Shown: one piece after another, positions 1 through 11,604 of the stretch
How positions within the stretch are numbered: position 1 is the stretch's first letter
How the letters are laid out: each line of letters opens with the position of its first letter
NCBI RefSeq assembly: GCF_000227115.2
Contig: NC_016487.1
Coordinates: forward strand, 682,001-746,000
Length of the DNA: 64,000 bases
Reading direction: 5' to 3'
Source: Naumovozyma dairenensis CBS 421
Taxonomy: Eukaryota; Ascomycota; Saccharomycetes; Saccharomycetales; Saccharomycetaceae
Made by a program: the position numbers and the translations under genes
The notes under the pieces: model-generated
The model's database searches: none
Seen by the model: only the letters and a program-made list of their open reading frames with translations
What the model was told of the DNA's origin: nothing

Positions 1-273
1 ACCCCGGAGTTTATCTCCGGAACTATCCTCGCTGTGTAGATAGACGCCTATAATATATGTGAGATAGTACGCAATGTGTGACAACTGGATGAAATAACCG
101 TCCCCAGGCATGTAATTGTATTCTATTACATAATAATAATCTTATATTATACTATTATCTTACACCGTATCATGTCTTATTACATCATTTATATCTTATT
201 ATAAAACCACATTACACAGGTCATAGGTAGAGATCATATAGAGAGGCTCCTAAATACTTTCCGTAGTGAGGGC

Positions 274-2022
274 CTATTGTAACGGAGTATACAGGATCTG
301 TGTCGCATACTTATGTTTGTATCTGATGATAGACGCCACACACAGTGTATTATGTTTAATACTAGTGGTCACTAAATGGTTCAATACCACATGATTCGGA
401 ATAGGTAAGGCCCCGGATATATTCTCTACCCCCGATATCGTATTACTACTACCACCACTACTACCGTTACTTTTACCACTTCTACTACCACTACCACCAC
501 CATCTTCATTCAATATAACACTCTCTAAATGTGCCGGCAATTGTGGCGGTGTTAACCATTGTAAAGAATGAGAATTACCACTACTCTTCTTCCGATCTAA
601 TGTTAAATAATATTCTTCCATCACTTTAGGGTCTGTAAAGACTGAAGGGATATCTTGAGTATATTCATATTTCTTCTTTAATTCTTCCCCCGGTTCATGG
701 AATCGAGAATATCCATCTCCAAAATCTTCCGGATCATTTCGTATCTCTAACGCTATCCTCGAACGCGCACTCATTGGTTCATCATCAGTTCCACTTACTT
801 TCGACTTTCTTCTTTCTTTCTTGCTCTTTACGTCATCTTTTGCTTCCATTGTTCCACTATGTGAAATGGAATCCTTTCGTTTCTTGCTTTTACTTACACT
901 TTTCCTTCTAGCATGTCCACCTTCATCTTTATGATCTTCTAACGACATGGCAAGTAAATTCGCATCAATATCCTTAGAGGCTCTCCTTCTCCTTACATTT
1001 GCATTTTCATCTTCATTTTCATTCATTTTTGCATTTGCAGTAGATGCCGGTGGAATTGGAGCTTTTACTTCCAAATAATTAACAAAGTTACCAGTTTGAT
1101 CCGTAGCAGTAGGTAAATAATCACTAAACCTTAATTCATTATCAACAATAAACCTGAAACGATGTGTACCTTCAGGTAATTGTAATTTCACATGTAAAGT
1201 ACCAGGCTTTTCCGGATCGGGAATTAGACTAATCATCTTTCTCCATCCAGTAAATGAACCTGTAACATACACTTTATCACCACCTTGTAACCATTCAATC
1301 TCCACAGGATACATCATGATCTTTGGTTTTTCTTCTTCCTCCTTTTTTGGAGCTGTTGCCGCTGTTTTCCCTTCATCATTCTCACCACCACCAACTGTAT
1401 TCTCATCAGACTTAGAAGTCAATGTCTTTAACGTAGTCTCTTGATCCTTAACTGTTTCTTCAATAGAAGTAACCTCCTTATTCAAAACTTGCATATCATC
1501 ATCCTCAATATCATAACCAGCCGCTTTCGTTTGTCCTTCATTCTTCTGTGACGATGATAAGCTAATTATATCAGAAGAGTCAGAAATATCACTATTACTA
1601 TTACTTACGGAACTCATACTATCATGACTCATCGGATTGTCTAATGAAAATGGTGAAAGGTCAGCTTCATCCTCGTCTTCTTCATGTAACAAAAGTGTGG
1701 ATTTCTTCTTTGTAAGGGTGTCATTATTACTACTCGTATTGGATTTTTCCCTATCATTATTATTATTATTGTTATTATTATTATTATCAGACAACGTGTC
1801 CTTTATAGGAGTATTGCTCTCGTTAGCGTGTGTTGCAGGTGGTGTAGCGGCGTGTTTTATTATATTCATAGGTTTACTTGTCGTATACGTATTACTGGGT
1901 TCTGTTACTCGTTTCTTCAGCTTATTCTTATCAGTTGACGACGTTATAGGGAAAGGTTTGGATGAGATGGATGAGGCACCCTTTGTGTGTGATGTGGCAG
2001 GATGGCTTGGATTGTTACCCAT
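274..2022 (-). CDS. SIP2: Beta subunit of the SNF1 (AMPK) kinase complex, Sip2/Gal83 type
   Basis: Beta subunits bridge the Snf1 catalytic and Snf4 gamma subunits and set where the kinase acts. The 582-residue product starts MGNNPSHP; glycine at position 2 followed by a small residue at position 6 fits an N-myristoylation signal, as in Sip2 but not Gal83. Residues 1-230 are disordered, with a run of ten asparagines near 80-89. A glycogen-binding (CBM48) domain lies at about 239-320 (VYVTGSFTGWRKM, then DNELRFSDYLPTATD). The C-terminal ASC domain at about 460-582 contains LPIPNHVVLNHL and ends at ILYTPLQ. The MIG gene directly upstream matches the S. cerevisiae SIP2-MIG2 pair. The disordered N-terminus makes it longer than Sip2, which is a little over 400 residues. 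Family certain; SIP2 over GAL83 rests on myristoylation and synteny. Confidence 0.93.
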   Translation of the reverse strand: MGNNPSHPATSHTKGASSISSKPFPITSSTDKNKLKKRVTEPSNTYTTSKPMNIIKHAATPPATHANESNTPIKDTLSDNNNNNNNNNNDREKSNTSSNNDTLTKKKSTLLLHEEDEDEADLSPFSLDNPMSHDSMSSVSNSNSDISDSSDIISLSSSQKNEGQTKAAGYDIEDDDMQVLNKEVTSIEETVKDQETTLKTLTSKSDENTVGGGENDEGKTAATAPKKEEEEKPKIMMYPVEIEWLQGGDKVYVTGSFTGWRKMISLIPDPEKPGTLHVKLQLPEGTHRFRFIVDNELRFSDYLPTATDQTGNFVNYLEVKAPIPPASTANAKMNENEDENANVRRRRASKDIDANLLAMSLEDHKDEGGHARRKSVSKSKKRKDSISHSGTMEAKDDVKSKKERRKSKVSGTDDEPMSARSRIALEIRNDPEDFGDGYSRFHEPGEELKKKYEYTQDIPSVFTDPKVMEEYYLTLDRKKSSGNSHSLQWLTPPQLPAHLESVILNEDGGGSGSRSGKSNGSSGGSSNTISGVENISGALPIPNHVVLNHLVTTSIKHNTLCVASIIRYKHKYATQILYTPLQ

Positions 2023-2979
2023 TTCTTCTTCTTTTTCTTCTTCGTTAATGTATGTTTTATTTCTTTGTGTATCTTGTGTTCTTCTTGTATAGGACCTTCT
2101 TGGGTATTATGTAATCTCTTGTGTACGTGTTCTTGTCAAATCCTTTAAATTATTATATCATAATATAGTTTATATAATCTAGGTATGTATAACATAAATT
2201 TTCACGTAATCCGGGGTAAAAGAAAAAAGCCCAGAAACGAAACTCATATACATCGTCGCAGCTCTGCAAAATCCAATTCTTGAAGGAACCTTTTCTTTTC
2301 TTGAAGATCCTTTTGACCGGACCAATACATAGATAGCTATCCTCAATCCGCGATATAGTTGTATATGCAATCAGTAAGGATTTATTTATGAGGATCTGTT
2401 GTATGTAATATACTTACTTATGTATGTAACTCCACTCTTTTTCCCAAAGATTGAAAGAGTTGTAATTATTTTCTCCATGCATCATCTCATAGAGTAACAT
2501 TCCCTCTTCTCACAACAACAATGAGGGAGGGGCGGACTCAAAGATTTTTTGGAGATTATAACACATCAAACTCTCCCAATATAATAGAGTGCATTCTTTA
2601 ACCAAGGATTTTACTAACCCTGGTGGGATGGATATTTCTTAGCTTGTCTTAAAAACAAACAGAAGCTTTTTCCTTTTTTATTTCAGCGTCTTCTCGAAGC
2701 AAATGGACAATATAGTGAAATTAATAGTAGCTTGAACGTTATGATAATATATTATAATATATTAGATATAGTCATTATAGTAATTCATATAGATATGTAT
2801 ATGTATGTATATAGACTATATATGCATATGCAGGTATGAGGAGTATATATGTTGGTCATTAAATTTTTTGTGAAAAAAAATGCGGCTAGATTCATCTATC
2901 AATATAACTAGTTGGTGTGCGTGCGTGCGTATATTCGTTAATTTTTGTTGTAGTAATGGTTTATGTTTCTTTCTGCCTT
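2023..2979. other. Intergenic, SIP2 promoter and MIG2 3' flank
   Basis: No credible gene. It is AT-rich, with a short GCGT repeat near 2917-2932. An AGGGGC stress-element-like match sits near 2528 within GAGGGAGGGGCGGA. Short open frames here lack family features. Confidence 0.5.
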
Positions 2980-4554
2980 TCAATTTGGTTTATTGAAAAA
3001 ATCAATTTGTCTTAAGACATTACGAACTGGTGGTAATTTAACTGTATTCATATTAAGTTTATGGGGAATATTTGAAGTATTTTCAATTCTTGTCGAAGGT
3101 AAAGACGATGAAGTAGTGTTATCATCATCATTACTATCATCGTCTTCATCATCAGTGGAAAGTTGGAATTGAGCTCTTTCACGAGGTCTTTTTTCTACAT
3201 CCAAATATGAAACACCGTCTGCCTTTAACCTTAGAGGTGTCAAATCATTACATGAAGTTTTAATAACTGGTAATGTGCTGTGCGTTGTGTTGTTCGTCAG
3301 AACCGATGATAACGATATCGTACTATTGATCGCTGATACTGCTCTTGGTTCAACTGGCGATGGTTTATCGATTTTGAAACTTTTATTTCTTTGTTGTTGT
3401 TTTTCATTTCTTGTTGTCGTCGGCGTCGTCGTTGTCTTGTTCTTCTTCTTCAAAGAACTTAAAATATTGACTATTGGAGCTGTTATCTTCCTATCTTGGA
3501 AAAATCCTTGTGTTTGCGACTGCGAGTGAATAATATTATTAGAATTAGGATTTGATGGTTGCATATACTCATTTGAATGTGATGTTGGAGAAGTAGGTCC
3601 TGAAAAGACATGATTAATATGCGCATTGTAATGATTATTATTATTAGAATGGGGTGCATTAGTAGAAGAAAAAATGGAAGATGTGTTTGACTGCTCACTT
3701 AGAGCTAAAGAACTTGTAGAATCATGTAATGTCCCGTTGTTGCTTGTATGATAGTGATTATTACTCATTAATGGAGCATTAACCGGTAAAGAAACTCCAT
3801 ATTTGGATGGTGGTGGTGGAGGTGGCGTAGCCATACTACGTGGTTGTGGAACAGCAATGAAATTATGTTGTTGATTTGAAATTGGAATGGCGTTCATTGC
3901 ATTTGCATGCATTGGAATTCCATTTGGTGAAAGTATTGTTGTATTTGATACCGATGAAGAAATTTGTGAGAATTGATGTGGACCAACTTGTATTGAAGCA
4001 GATGGTGGTGGAGGTGTAGTGACTCTCGTTGATTGTTGATGTGGATGTGGTACAGCAGTAGCAGGAGCAGTTGGAGTAGTAGAATACATTTGAACAGGCG
4101 TACCATTTGGCGTCATTACTGGAATAACAATAGAGTGCATACCCAGTTGTTGCGGTATTAAACCAGCATGCATTGGATTAAGACCGATAGCCATACCTGG
4201 CGCTAATCTTGTAGCCATTTGTGGGTGTGGATAAAATAAAGTGGGTGAATTATTCATTAAGGCCATATCTGATTCTTCATTAATATGATAAGCTTTAAGA
4301 CCTCTTAATTTAGGTTTCTTTGTTTTCCTTTGCGATGTACTGGTATGAGTTCTTAAATGTCTTTTCAATTCGTCACTTCTACTAAAACTTTTCCCACAAC
4401 CTGGGAAGTTGCAATGATGTGGTTTTTCGCCAGTATGTGTTCTCATATGTCTCTTTTTATGTTCTAATCTATGGAAACCTCGAGAACAAACGTCACATTT
4501 AAACGGTCTTTCGTCATTATCTGCTGGAAAATCTGGTTGTCCTTTATCTTTCAT
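2980..4554 (-). CDS. MIG2: Mig2/Mig3-type C2H2 zinc-finger glucose repressor
   Basis: DNA-binding repressor of glucose-repressed genes, which recognises GC-rich SYGGGG sites. Two C2H2 fingers lie at residues 19-70: finger 1 is C-x2-C-x12-H-x3-H ([19 protein letters not shown]) and finger 2 is C-x4-C-x12-H-x3-H ([19 protein letters not shown]). They are joined by the classical THTGEKPHH linker. The rest is Pro/Ser/Asn-rich, with an acidic [11 protein letters not shown] stretch near 475. The C-terminus [19 protein letters not shown] matches the conserved Mig2/Mig3 tail. The protein has 524 residues against about 380 in S. cerevisiae Mig2, mostly through low-complexity insertions. MIG2 is chosen over MIG3 because SIP2, YPT32 and NCS6 flank it. 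SYGGGG sites upstream suggest autoregulation. Confidence 0.9.
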   Translation of the reverse strand: MKDKGQPDFPADNDERPFKCDVCSRGFHRLEHKKRHMRTHTGEKPHHCNFPGCGKSFSRSDELKRHLRTHTSTSQRKTKKPKLRGLKAYHINEESDMALMNNSPTLFYPHPQMATRLAPGMAIGLNPMHAGLIPQQLGMHSIVIPVMTPNGTPVQMYSTTPTAPATAVPHPHQQSTRVTTPPPPSASIQVGPHQFSQISSSVSNTTILSPNGIPMHANAMNAIPISNQQHNFIAVPQPRSMATPPPPPPSKYGVSLPVNAPLMSNNHYHTSNNGTLHDSTSSLALSEQSNTSSIFSSTNAPHSNNNNHYNAHINHVFSGPTSPTSHSNEYMQPSNPNSNNIIHSQSQTQGFFQDRKITAPIVNILSSLKKKNKTTTTPTTTRNEKQQQRNKSFKIDKPSPVEPRAVSAINSTISLSSVLTNNTTHSTLPVIKTSCNDLTPLRLKADGVSYLDVEKRPRERAQFQLSTDDEDDDSNDDDNTTSSSLPSTRIENTSNIPHKLNMNTVKLPPVRNVLRQIDFFNKPN

Positions 4555-6720
4555 CTTGACTGACTGTTAGATTTCTTGAGTTGATTTATCCTTGTTAGTT
4601 AGCGAATGACCAAGTAGAAAATATTTTTTTTTCTACCTATATTATATTAATTTCTTTTTAAAGCAGATAAAATATATAATTAAAGTTGTCAACAATTTAT
4701 TATGCTAATTATACGAGGATTTATCCAAAAGAATATCGTGCGGAAAGAGTCAAAGTAAAATATATATCAAAGGAACAGTTTACGGAATAACCATTTTTCT
4801 TTGGGAATAAATGGAGGGTATTTATATAATAATAAATCAGACCACCGGAAGATAAATTATCAAGGAATATTCGGAAAAATTTTCTGTGCACTATATCGTG
4901 GGGGGTACTTCGAGAATTCCAATTTTTTTGCCTCTCGGAAAAACATTTTTTACTTAGTTAATTTCGAGTCGTACGAGTTTCCACTGCGCGCTTTGCTGGA
5001 CCACAGAGATCCGATTGATTTGCTATCCGGGGAACACACTTCTTTCTGTGGAGAAGAAAAAGGAGAAAAAATTTAAAAGAGTGAGTTGTACGGGGCGTTC
5101 TTCGGGGGAGCTGCTTTCTTTTTCTTCGGATAAATTATCTCAAATTGTGTTATGTAGCATTTCCTCATGGAGGTGGGGCAAAATTCGTCAGACTTTTTAG
5201 TAAACGAGAAAGACACTGTTATTCACACTCACTATATTAAATTACTTGAACCTCCCCCACATACTTGTGTATTTCAAAGTACATATTATTCAAAGATATG
5301 TCTCTGTTGTTGTGCTATAATGTTGCAAGCAGTATATAAGTTATCAGGTAAGTCATGTAGAATTTAAATAATTCTTATATGGGTACTGATAAAACCTATA
5401 TGTAAGGATGCATTTTTTTACAAATGATTGTAGGTTGAAGTTTTTAGATCCTAATACCATTTGGAATGGCTATAATAAACCTGGTCTTTAATTTTATAAC
5501 TTTACTTACAGTTATACGACTTGCTTTCCAATTCTTTTCATATGGGGGATTCTTAATTTTTCAGGGCTTCCAAAAAAAAAAAAAAACAACCTCGGAAAAA
5601 CATTACTGTGTTTAAAAAGTTTTTCCGCCCCACTGTTTTGCGTATTTCCGGAAAAACTATCAACCGCGGGGCAGAGCGGACCGGTTAGTAGCGAGGAACA
5701 CCCAAACAAGACAACGTTGAAAAAACCACGTGGGAAAACAACGCTAAAACAACAACAACAACAACAACATTGAAACGGGGATTAGTGCTCCGATTATAGC
5801 ACTGCAAATCCAGGAGTCCATTGCTGTTCATAACTTAAAAATGTTGGTGGGCTTAGGCCACAGAATAACCTTAATGGATTTTCCTTAAATGCATAATGAA
5901 AAAGTCTATTTTGTAAAGAGCAGCCTCTCCGTATATTGTCATTATGCAATAACTCTGGGGTACGTGCTTAAAATAAAAAAAAAATATGTTTCTCTTTTTA
6001 ATGGAGACACATTATTTAAATACTTGGTATTGTATAGCCAAATCCCTGTGTATTCTTTGAATAATAGCCATTTTCATCGAGAGCAGTAAGTACTCCCCCC
6101 CCTCGTTAATATTTTTGGACCTGTATTTAGTTTATATCACTTGTCTGTCTCCAACTTATGTATTTATTGAGGTACAATAACTTACCAACGGTGACCTGAA
6201 AAAAATCCATTACCAGACCAATTTTAGCCTTTATCAGTTATTAATACAGATAAGATTTGAAGATTTATTATAGGGGAAAGAACTTTTTTCTTACAGTAAC
6301 GTTGATTTACTTTAAGGTTAGTTCCTGAGTCATGCGCCCTACGAATGTATATCGAATTGCTAGCGTCTTTATGCGAGGCGTACGATACTCAATGAAAAGA
6401 TGGAAACACGAAAGCTGCGAAATATATAAAATATACTGAAGCTCATATCACGGAGCAGATTCTTTCTAGTTTACACACTTCGTCAATGCAAAGTTTTCGA
6501 ATTCAGGTTTCTTGAATTTAAACTTGATTTTGTTAAAATAAGATCATTAAATTTCCCCAAATCGATAGAAGGACAATATGATGTTAGATGATACAGATTT
6601 TTTATTTATATTTTATTTGTATTATATGAATGTTTCTACAGCTATATAGAATCAATTCTTTTGGTTAATATATCAAGTATATATATATGTATATTGGAGA
6701 TCGGTATTTGTTTCTTTTCC
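4555..6720. promoter_or_regulatory. Long MIG2 upstream region with several Mig-type GC boxes
   Basis: This 2.2 kb stretch holds no convincing gene. SYGGGG matches (either strand) occur at 4898-4903 (GTGGGG), 5027-5032 (CCGGGG), 5173-5178 (GTGGGG), 5255-5260 (CCCCAC), 5628-5633 (CCCCAC) and 5666-5671 (GCGGGG), that is 0.3-1.1 kb upstream of the MIG2 start. A CACGTG lies near 5728, and seven AAC repeats occupy 5748-5768. The right end is the 3' flank of YPT32. Small open frames at 4801-5367 and 5889-6089 look like chance. Confidence 0.5.
5748..5768. repeat. (AAC)7 microsatellite
   Basis: Seven perfect AAC units in the MIG2 upstream region, not inside a gene. Confidence 0.9.
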
Positions 6721-7380
6721 CTAACAACAATTATTAGAACTGCTTTTTTTATTTTCATTTGGAGCTGGAGTCAAACTAATAGTTGGACCCTTTGGAGCCG
6801 TAGCCCCACTAGTATTAGAATCACCCAAATCAACTTGATGTTTACTAACCATTTGATATATGGCCGTAATTAATTCTCTGAAAGCTTGATCGACATTTTC
6901 ACTATTTAAAGCACTTGTTTCTGTAAATAATAATTGATTTTCTAATGCGAAATTTTTAGCTTCATCAGTTGGTACAGCACGTAAATGAGCCAAATCAGAT
7001 TTATTACCAATCAACCCTACAGCAACGTTATCATCAGCATTTTCCTTCAATTCAGTCAACCAATGATTACAATTTTCATATGTGCTAGATTTACTTATAT
7101 CATAAACGATCAATGCACCGACAGCACCTCTATAATATGCTGATGTAATGGCACGATAACGTTCTTGACCTGCAGTATCCCAAATTTGAGCTTTAATTTT
7201 TTTACCTTCAACTTCGATAGTTCTCGTAGCGAATTCTACACCGATTGTGGACTTGGATTCTATGTTAAATTCGTTCGTTGTGAAACGTGATAATAGATTG
7301 GATTTACCGACACCTGAGTCACCGATAAGAACAATTTTGAAAAGATAATCATAATCGTAACCGTAATCTTCGTTATTCAT
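6721..7380 (-). CDS. YPT32: Rab11-type GTPase Ypt31/Ypt32
   Basis: Rab GTPase for exit from the trans-Golgi and for recycling. The 219-residue product has the full G-domain set: P-loop GDSGVGKS at 20-27, DTAGQE at 68-73, NKSD at 126-129 and ETSAL near 153. The C-terminus is the double cysteine NNCC for geranylgeranylation. The start [20 protein letters not shown] is nearly the same as Ypt32. No intron is seen, as in the S. cerevisiae pair. Position between MIG2 and NCS6 supports YPT32 (YGL210W), although the tail [15 protein letters not shown] mixes features of both paralogues. Confidence 0.95.
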   Translation of the reverse strand: MNNEDYGYDYDYLFKIVLIGDSGVGKSNLLSRFTTNEFNIESKSTIGVEFATRTIEVEGKKIKAQIWDTAGQERYRAITSAYYRGAVGALIVYDISKSSTYENCNHWLTELKENADDNVAVGLIGNKSDLAHLRAVPTDEAKNFALENQLLFTETSALNSENVDQAFRELITAIYQMVSKHQVDLGDSNTSGATAPKGPTISLTPAPNENKKSSSNNCC

Positions 7381-7824
7381 ATTGCTTGGAATCTAGGGTA
7401 TTAGTAGGTTGTCTTTTTTTTCTTCTTCAGAGGATATATGTGTGTGTATGTGTTTGTTTCTTAGAACTACTTAGTACGATAGACCTCGTCCTGTTGCTAT
7501 ATTTTTTTTTCGATGGTGTTCCGGTGTTTTGTTTTTTGATCTGAACCGTTGTCGTCGTATACAGCAGATTCTTATACATGTTCTTGTTCTCGTAAGCCTT
7601 CTAAAATGGCTAAAATGTTGTTATTATTTACTATTTGTTGGGTTTTGTATGTAATGTCTGGGTTTATAGTACCGATACACGGCGTGTTTACCATTCACAA
7701 TAATAGCAAATGGGCGTGAGGAACCATAGAGAAATGGCATATATAATATCTTGTGCTGGGGTATGTTATGAAGTTAGTTTATAGAATATACAGATTATAT
7801 CAAATATACATACACAAAGGCTGA
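7381..7824. other. Intergenic, YPT32 promoter and NCS6 3' flank
   Basis: No gene is seen in this AT-rich spacer. A T-rich tract near 7500 and short TG-rich stretches near 7440 lie upstream of YPT32. Confidence 0.5.
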
Positions 7825-8928
7825 TCAAAATGACATGTGTTCTAATTGTCTCATGACCCTTGCCGCACCATCGACAGAGCTGTCATTATCTAAAGTAATG
7901 GAAGGTCTATTTCTTTCTAAACCTTCTAATAAAATACAAGCTTTACAAATGTCATTACTTGACAAGTATCCACATTTGGTACATCTATTACCGTCAACAA
8001 ACCCTCCAGCTACCTTATTACTATTTTGTTGACCATTTGTATGTACTTTCTTTTGTTTCAATACTAAATTTTCACCACTTTGAATGATATCAATGATACA
8101 ACTTGGCCTTACGGATTCCAAATTCTTCATAAATTCCCTTGCAGTACCTCTAAATGCCTCAGGTGCATAAGTACATTCTGTAGAAAAATAATCTAATTTC
8201 TTGAAATGAGCATAAAGAACAATTTCCTTCTGATAAGAATATTTAAAAGGTTTAGATCTCTTAATAGGAGATCCTTTACTCTTAGTAATAATAGCGGTTG
8301 ATTTTTCCAATCTAGCAACATCCCCACGTAAGATATTCATTAAGACCGTTTCAGCCATATCATCAGCATTATGACCCGTAATTACATGATGAATACCCAA
8401 TTTTTCGGCACCACGATCCAAAGCTTGTCTTCTAAAGACACCACAATACGTACAACTATTTCTAATTCCCGCAGTGGCTACAATTTCATCCATGGTCCAA
8501 TTATACAATTCTTTGAAAGAGACAATCTCTAATGGTAATTGATATTGTTGTTGGTTTCTCTTCACTGTAGCGAGAGAATCATCACGATACCCAACGATCC
8601 CCTCGTCAATACTTAGTAGGACAATCTCTATACCGTAATTATATTTTTCATTCAGATATTTCAACATGTGTGCTAAGACTGTGGAATCTTTACCACCAGA
8701 TGCCCCGACAGCGACACGTTCACCTTTGTAGAATAAGTTGTTTGTGACAATGGTGTTGTGGATTTCTGTTTCGAAGACGTGGAAGAAACATAGTTTGCAA
8801 ATTTTTTGCAAGTTTTTGGGTCTTTTGATTACTGCTTTACGGGAATGACATAGTTCACATAGTTGAGAAATCTTTATGGTTTTGTTGGTTACTTTGTTGA
8901 CTGGGTCAGATGGGGGTGTGTATGACAT
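7825..8928 (-). CDS. NCS6: Cytosolic tRNA U34 2-thiolation protein Ncs6 (CTU1)
   Basis: With Ncs2 and the Urm1 sulfur carrier, it adenylates and thiolates wobble uridine 34 of tRNA Lys, Glu and Gln. The 367-residue product has N-terminal paired CxxC motifs (CELC, CKLC, residues 24-47) and a PP-loop ATP-pyrophosphatase motif SGGKDS at 77-82. The central CTYC at 160-163 begins the conserved [16 protein letters not shown] segment. A C-terminal zinc site follows (CTKC...CKAC, about 317-332). The length is close to the S. cerevisiae protein. It lies head-to-tail with YPT32, as in YGL210W-YGL211W. Confidence 0.96.
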   Translation of the reverse strand: MSYTPPSDPVNKVTNKTIKISQLCELCHSRKAVIKRPKNLQKICKLCFFHVFETEIHNTIVTNNLFYKGERVAVGASGGKDSTVLAHMLKYLNEKYNYGIEIVLLSIDEGIVGYRDDSLATVKRNQQQYQLPLEIVSFKELYNWTMDEIVATAGIRNSCTYCGVFRRQALDRGAEKLGIHHVITGHNADDMAETVLMNILRGDVARLEKSTAIITKSKGSPIKRSKPFKYSYQKEIVLYAHFKKLDYFSTECTYAPEAFRGTAREFMKNLESVRPSCIIDIIQSGENLVLKQKKVHTNGQQNSNKVAGGFVDGNRCTKCGYLSSNDICKACILLEGLERNRPSITLDNDSSVDGAARVMRQLEHMSF

Positions 8929-10234
8929 GACGCTTTTGTGAGTGTCCTTCCAACTCGTTGTTATGATAGCGTTGTTGCTAAGTCAGTCTCAGTGATGTTA
9001 TAATGATATGTACGAATATATGTATATACATAGTCCCTGGATATAGGTATAAACTGAAATATCCCAATACTCATGCATGTTATTCCTTCTCATCCCATGG
9101 CATCTCATCGGTATTACACCTACATACACTACGTGCTAAGTCTAATTTTTCAATTACTAATCCCCATACATGTCGCATATCCGTTACCACACAGAAAACT
9201 TGTCGTTTTATCGCTGTCACAATGGCTGTTAAAGTGTCACAAAGAGAAAAAATTTTAAGAAATACTTTCCTAATGTGGTGTTCAGGTGTAGGGTAACACT
9301 GTTAAAGAAGCATTTTCTCTGAGAAGAATCTGTCGCTCCGAACAGGGCCAGGTCACGTGGATGTTTGGGAGAGGGAGAGAAAAAGAAAGTGCAGCACTAC
9401 CTCGGCGGCTATTTTAAATTCGATATATGATGGATGTGTGTCTGGGTGTGGTGTATGTAATTGTAAATAAATAATTACAGCACCACGTACATACGTAAAG
9501 CCTTCAGGGTAAATAAGGGAACGTTCCACAAAGTTTTATGAATTAATTACTATATATATCTGTGCCGAATAAACTCTTGGGCCTTCTCCATACTTATCCT
9601 CTGTATAAAATGGAGCATATGGTTTCATATCATGATTATTATTATGTGTGGTTTTTATGTTAACTAGTTTTATATAACTATATGGTCAACACGCTAACTT
9701 TACTTGTAGTTGACTGGTAAATCGGTAAAGTTTACGCAGTGTAAAAAACATAATCTTTCATTACTTTCCCCTATAATGGCAGCAAACTCGTATGTTTACA
9801 TAAATGTCTATATTTCTTGGTCTGAACTTATATATGTAGGCCAAGTAAAAGCTGTTAAGTCATTGGGCTAAATAGACCCAGCCGATATGCCAGATTCAAG
9901 TGCTAAGGGGCTCAGAGCAAATAGAAACCTTCAATTATACATTCCTTCCAAAGCTCTTTGATGTAACTGAGTAGCGAATCAAAACCACTTCTATAGGTAT
10001 CCCTTTTCTCTTCTTTCTCCTTTGAAATCTTTTTACTTTTGAAGGAAAAGATCAAGCAGAAGGACAATTTTTCGGAATGCAATCCTTCACACCATGGTGA
10101 CTTTCAAAAATACTCTGTACTATGCCAGTTTATATTTTTAGTCTAACTCTATCAAAGTCGGTAATATAATCCCAAAGACCAGTTGCAGCTGTGTAAAGAC
10201 AGTCAACCATGTTCTATTTTTCCCTTTGGAAGTG
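8929..10234. other. Intergenic, NCS6 promoter and VAM7 3' flank
   Basis: 1.3 kb without a supported gene. A CACGTG lies near 9353. The open frame at 9003-9296 has no recognisable features and is probably chance. Confidence 0.5.
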
Positions 10235-11383
10235 TTAACTTTGATTGAACTTATGTGCCTTTCTCCCTGCGGCTTGTAACTTGTTCGCAGTCGATTCAAC
10301 ATCGTTCTCAAACGAATCTAACATTTCATTTTGTTGAGATAATTCTTCATACATTTCCAATGATAGTTCCTTTTGTCTCTTCACTGACTTATGTAACATC
10401 CTTAATTCTTCATCTTGTTCCTTAGTGACATCTTTTTGAATTTGCATCAAATTTTGAACACTTTCATTACCACCAAGTTTCCTTCTACCAACTATCGGCC
10501 TCATACTTCCTCTTTCTCCTCCTCCATATGAGGTGTTTGAAAATGAAGAAATGGTTCTCTTATCTCCGTCACTTTTGTTTCCACCTACATTTTTAACTAT
10601 AACTTCATTTAAATCGTTTTTCAATGTCAATAATAGGTTCTTACATCGATTTAATTCTTCAAAATCAGCATCAACCATAGTGACTAATCCCTTTTCAAGA
10701 TTATTTAATCGTAATCGTAGTCCCATGGCTTTAGTATTGAGCTCTTTCATACTCATTGTAACTTTAACAAGTTCCTCTAATACATTTTTACAGTCTCTAA
10801 ATTCTCGTAACCATACATCGTGATTACCTAGAGCTTCACTTGGCTCCTTCCTAATCTCGGATGGTAAAGTTTCTACATCATCCTTTTTTGTAAATTTAGA
10901 TAATAAAGATGGTTGAAATTTCAAATGAACAAAATCTTCTACCAGTGTAGATTTCTTCCATTTAGTATCAAATGAATCATTAAGTAATTCATAAAGAAAT
11001 TCACGTAATTTAACTTTCCGTTCATTAATAACATCAGAATCAATCCCATTACGTTTTGTACCACTAATTATAGAAAAAATAGAACTACTATTCATCATCG
11101 TCGTCATCATCCTACTGGCAGTCTTCCCTGGTAATTCATATGGTAATTCCATTCCTAAATTTTTTTCTAATTGGGTCTTTAATGTCCAAAATTCAGAATA
11201 TCGTTTAGTAATATGACTTTCTTGCAATATCATATTGTTGTTAAAAGTGTCGTTGTTTCGGATCCCTTGTCGCTCTTGTTGTTGTTGAAGCATCCTTAAA
11301 TGGAAAGTATATGTTGCATATACATTATTTATTATCTTCACTTCATCTTCGACTTCCACCTCTACTTCAATTGGTTTCATCAT
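10235..11383 (-). CDS. VAM7: Vacuolar Qc-SNARE with PX domain
   Basis: Soluble SNAP-25-like SNARE that joins Vam3, Vti1 and Nyv1 in vacuole fusion. Its PX domain binds PI3P and recruits it to the membrane. The PX region spans roughly residues 5-165, with KRYSEFWTLKTQLEK and the ELPGK element. The Qc SNARE helix occupies about 320-378 (KRQKELSLEMYEELSQQNEML), with the central glutamine layer in EELSQQNEM. There is no transmembrane segment, as expected. The product has 382 residues against about 316 in S. cerevisiae, from insertions in the PX loops and linker. It is divergent from SKI8 across 221 bases, as in YGL212W-YGL213C. Confidence 0.93.
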   Translation of the reverse strand: MMKPIEVEVEVEDEVKIINNVYATYTFHLRMLQQQQERQGIRNNDTFNNNMILQESHITKRYSEFWTLKTQLEKNLGMELPYELPGKTASRMMTTMMNSSSIFSIISGTKRNGIDSDVINERKVKLREFLYELLNDSFDTKWKKSTLVEDFVHLKFQPSLLSKFTKKDDVETLPSEIRKEPSEALGNHDVWLREFRDCKNVLEELVKVTMSMKELNTKAMGLRLRLNNLEKGLVTMVDADFEELNRCKNLLLTLKNDLNEVIVKNVGGNKSDGDKRTISSFSNTSYGGGERGSMRPIVGRRKLGGNESVQNLMQIQKDVTKEQDEELRMLHKSVKRQKELSLEMYEELSQQNEMLDSFENDVESTANKLQAAGRKAHKFNQS

Positions 11384-11604
11384 TAATATTCATGTAGTCA
11401 AGACACCTTTACTCTTCTCTTCTCTCCTCTTCTCGTTCTTTCTTTTTGGGTTGGACGTTCCCTTGTGTTTGAAGATTTATAAGATCTTAAAATATATATA
11501 TGTATATACATAAAACTATGAAAAATAGTTGTAACATTACAAGAACATCAAGAAATCAAGAAACCAAAGAGGAATCAAGGCAAAACACCTATACGTAAAA
11601 GATC

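Noticed and set aside
1637..2092. Plus-strand frame opposite SIP2
   Set aside because: Antisense shadow of SIP2 low-complexity codons (leucine and serine runs). The same holds for the many frames opposite VID30, SHE10, MIG2 and CLG1.
9003..9296. 97-codon frame between NCS6 and VAM7
   Set aside because: No family match, and it lies in the NCS6 promoter.
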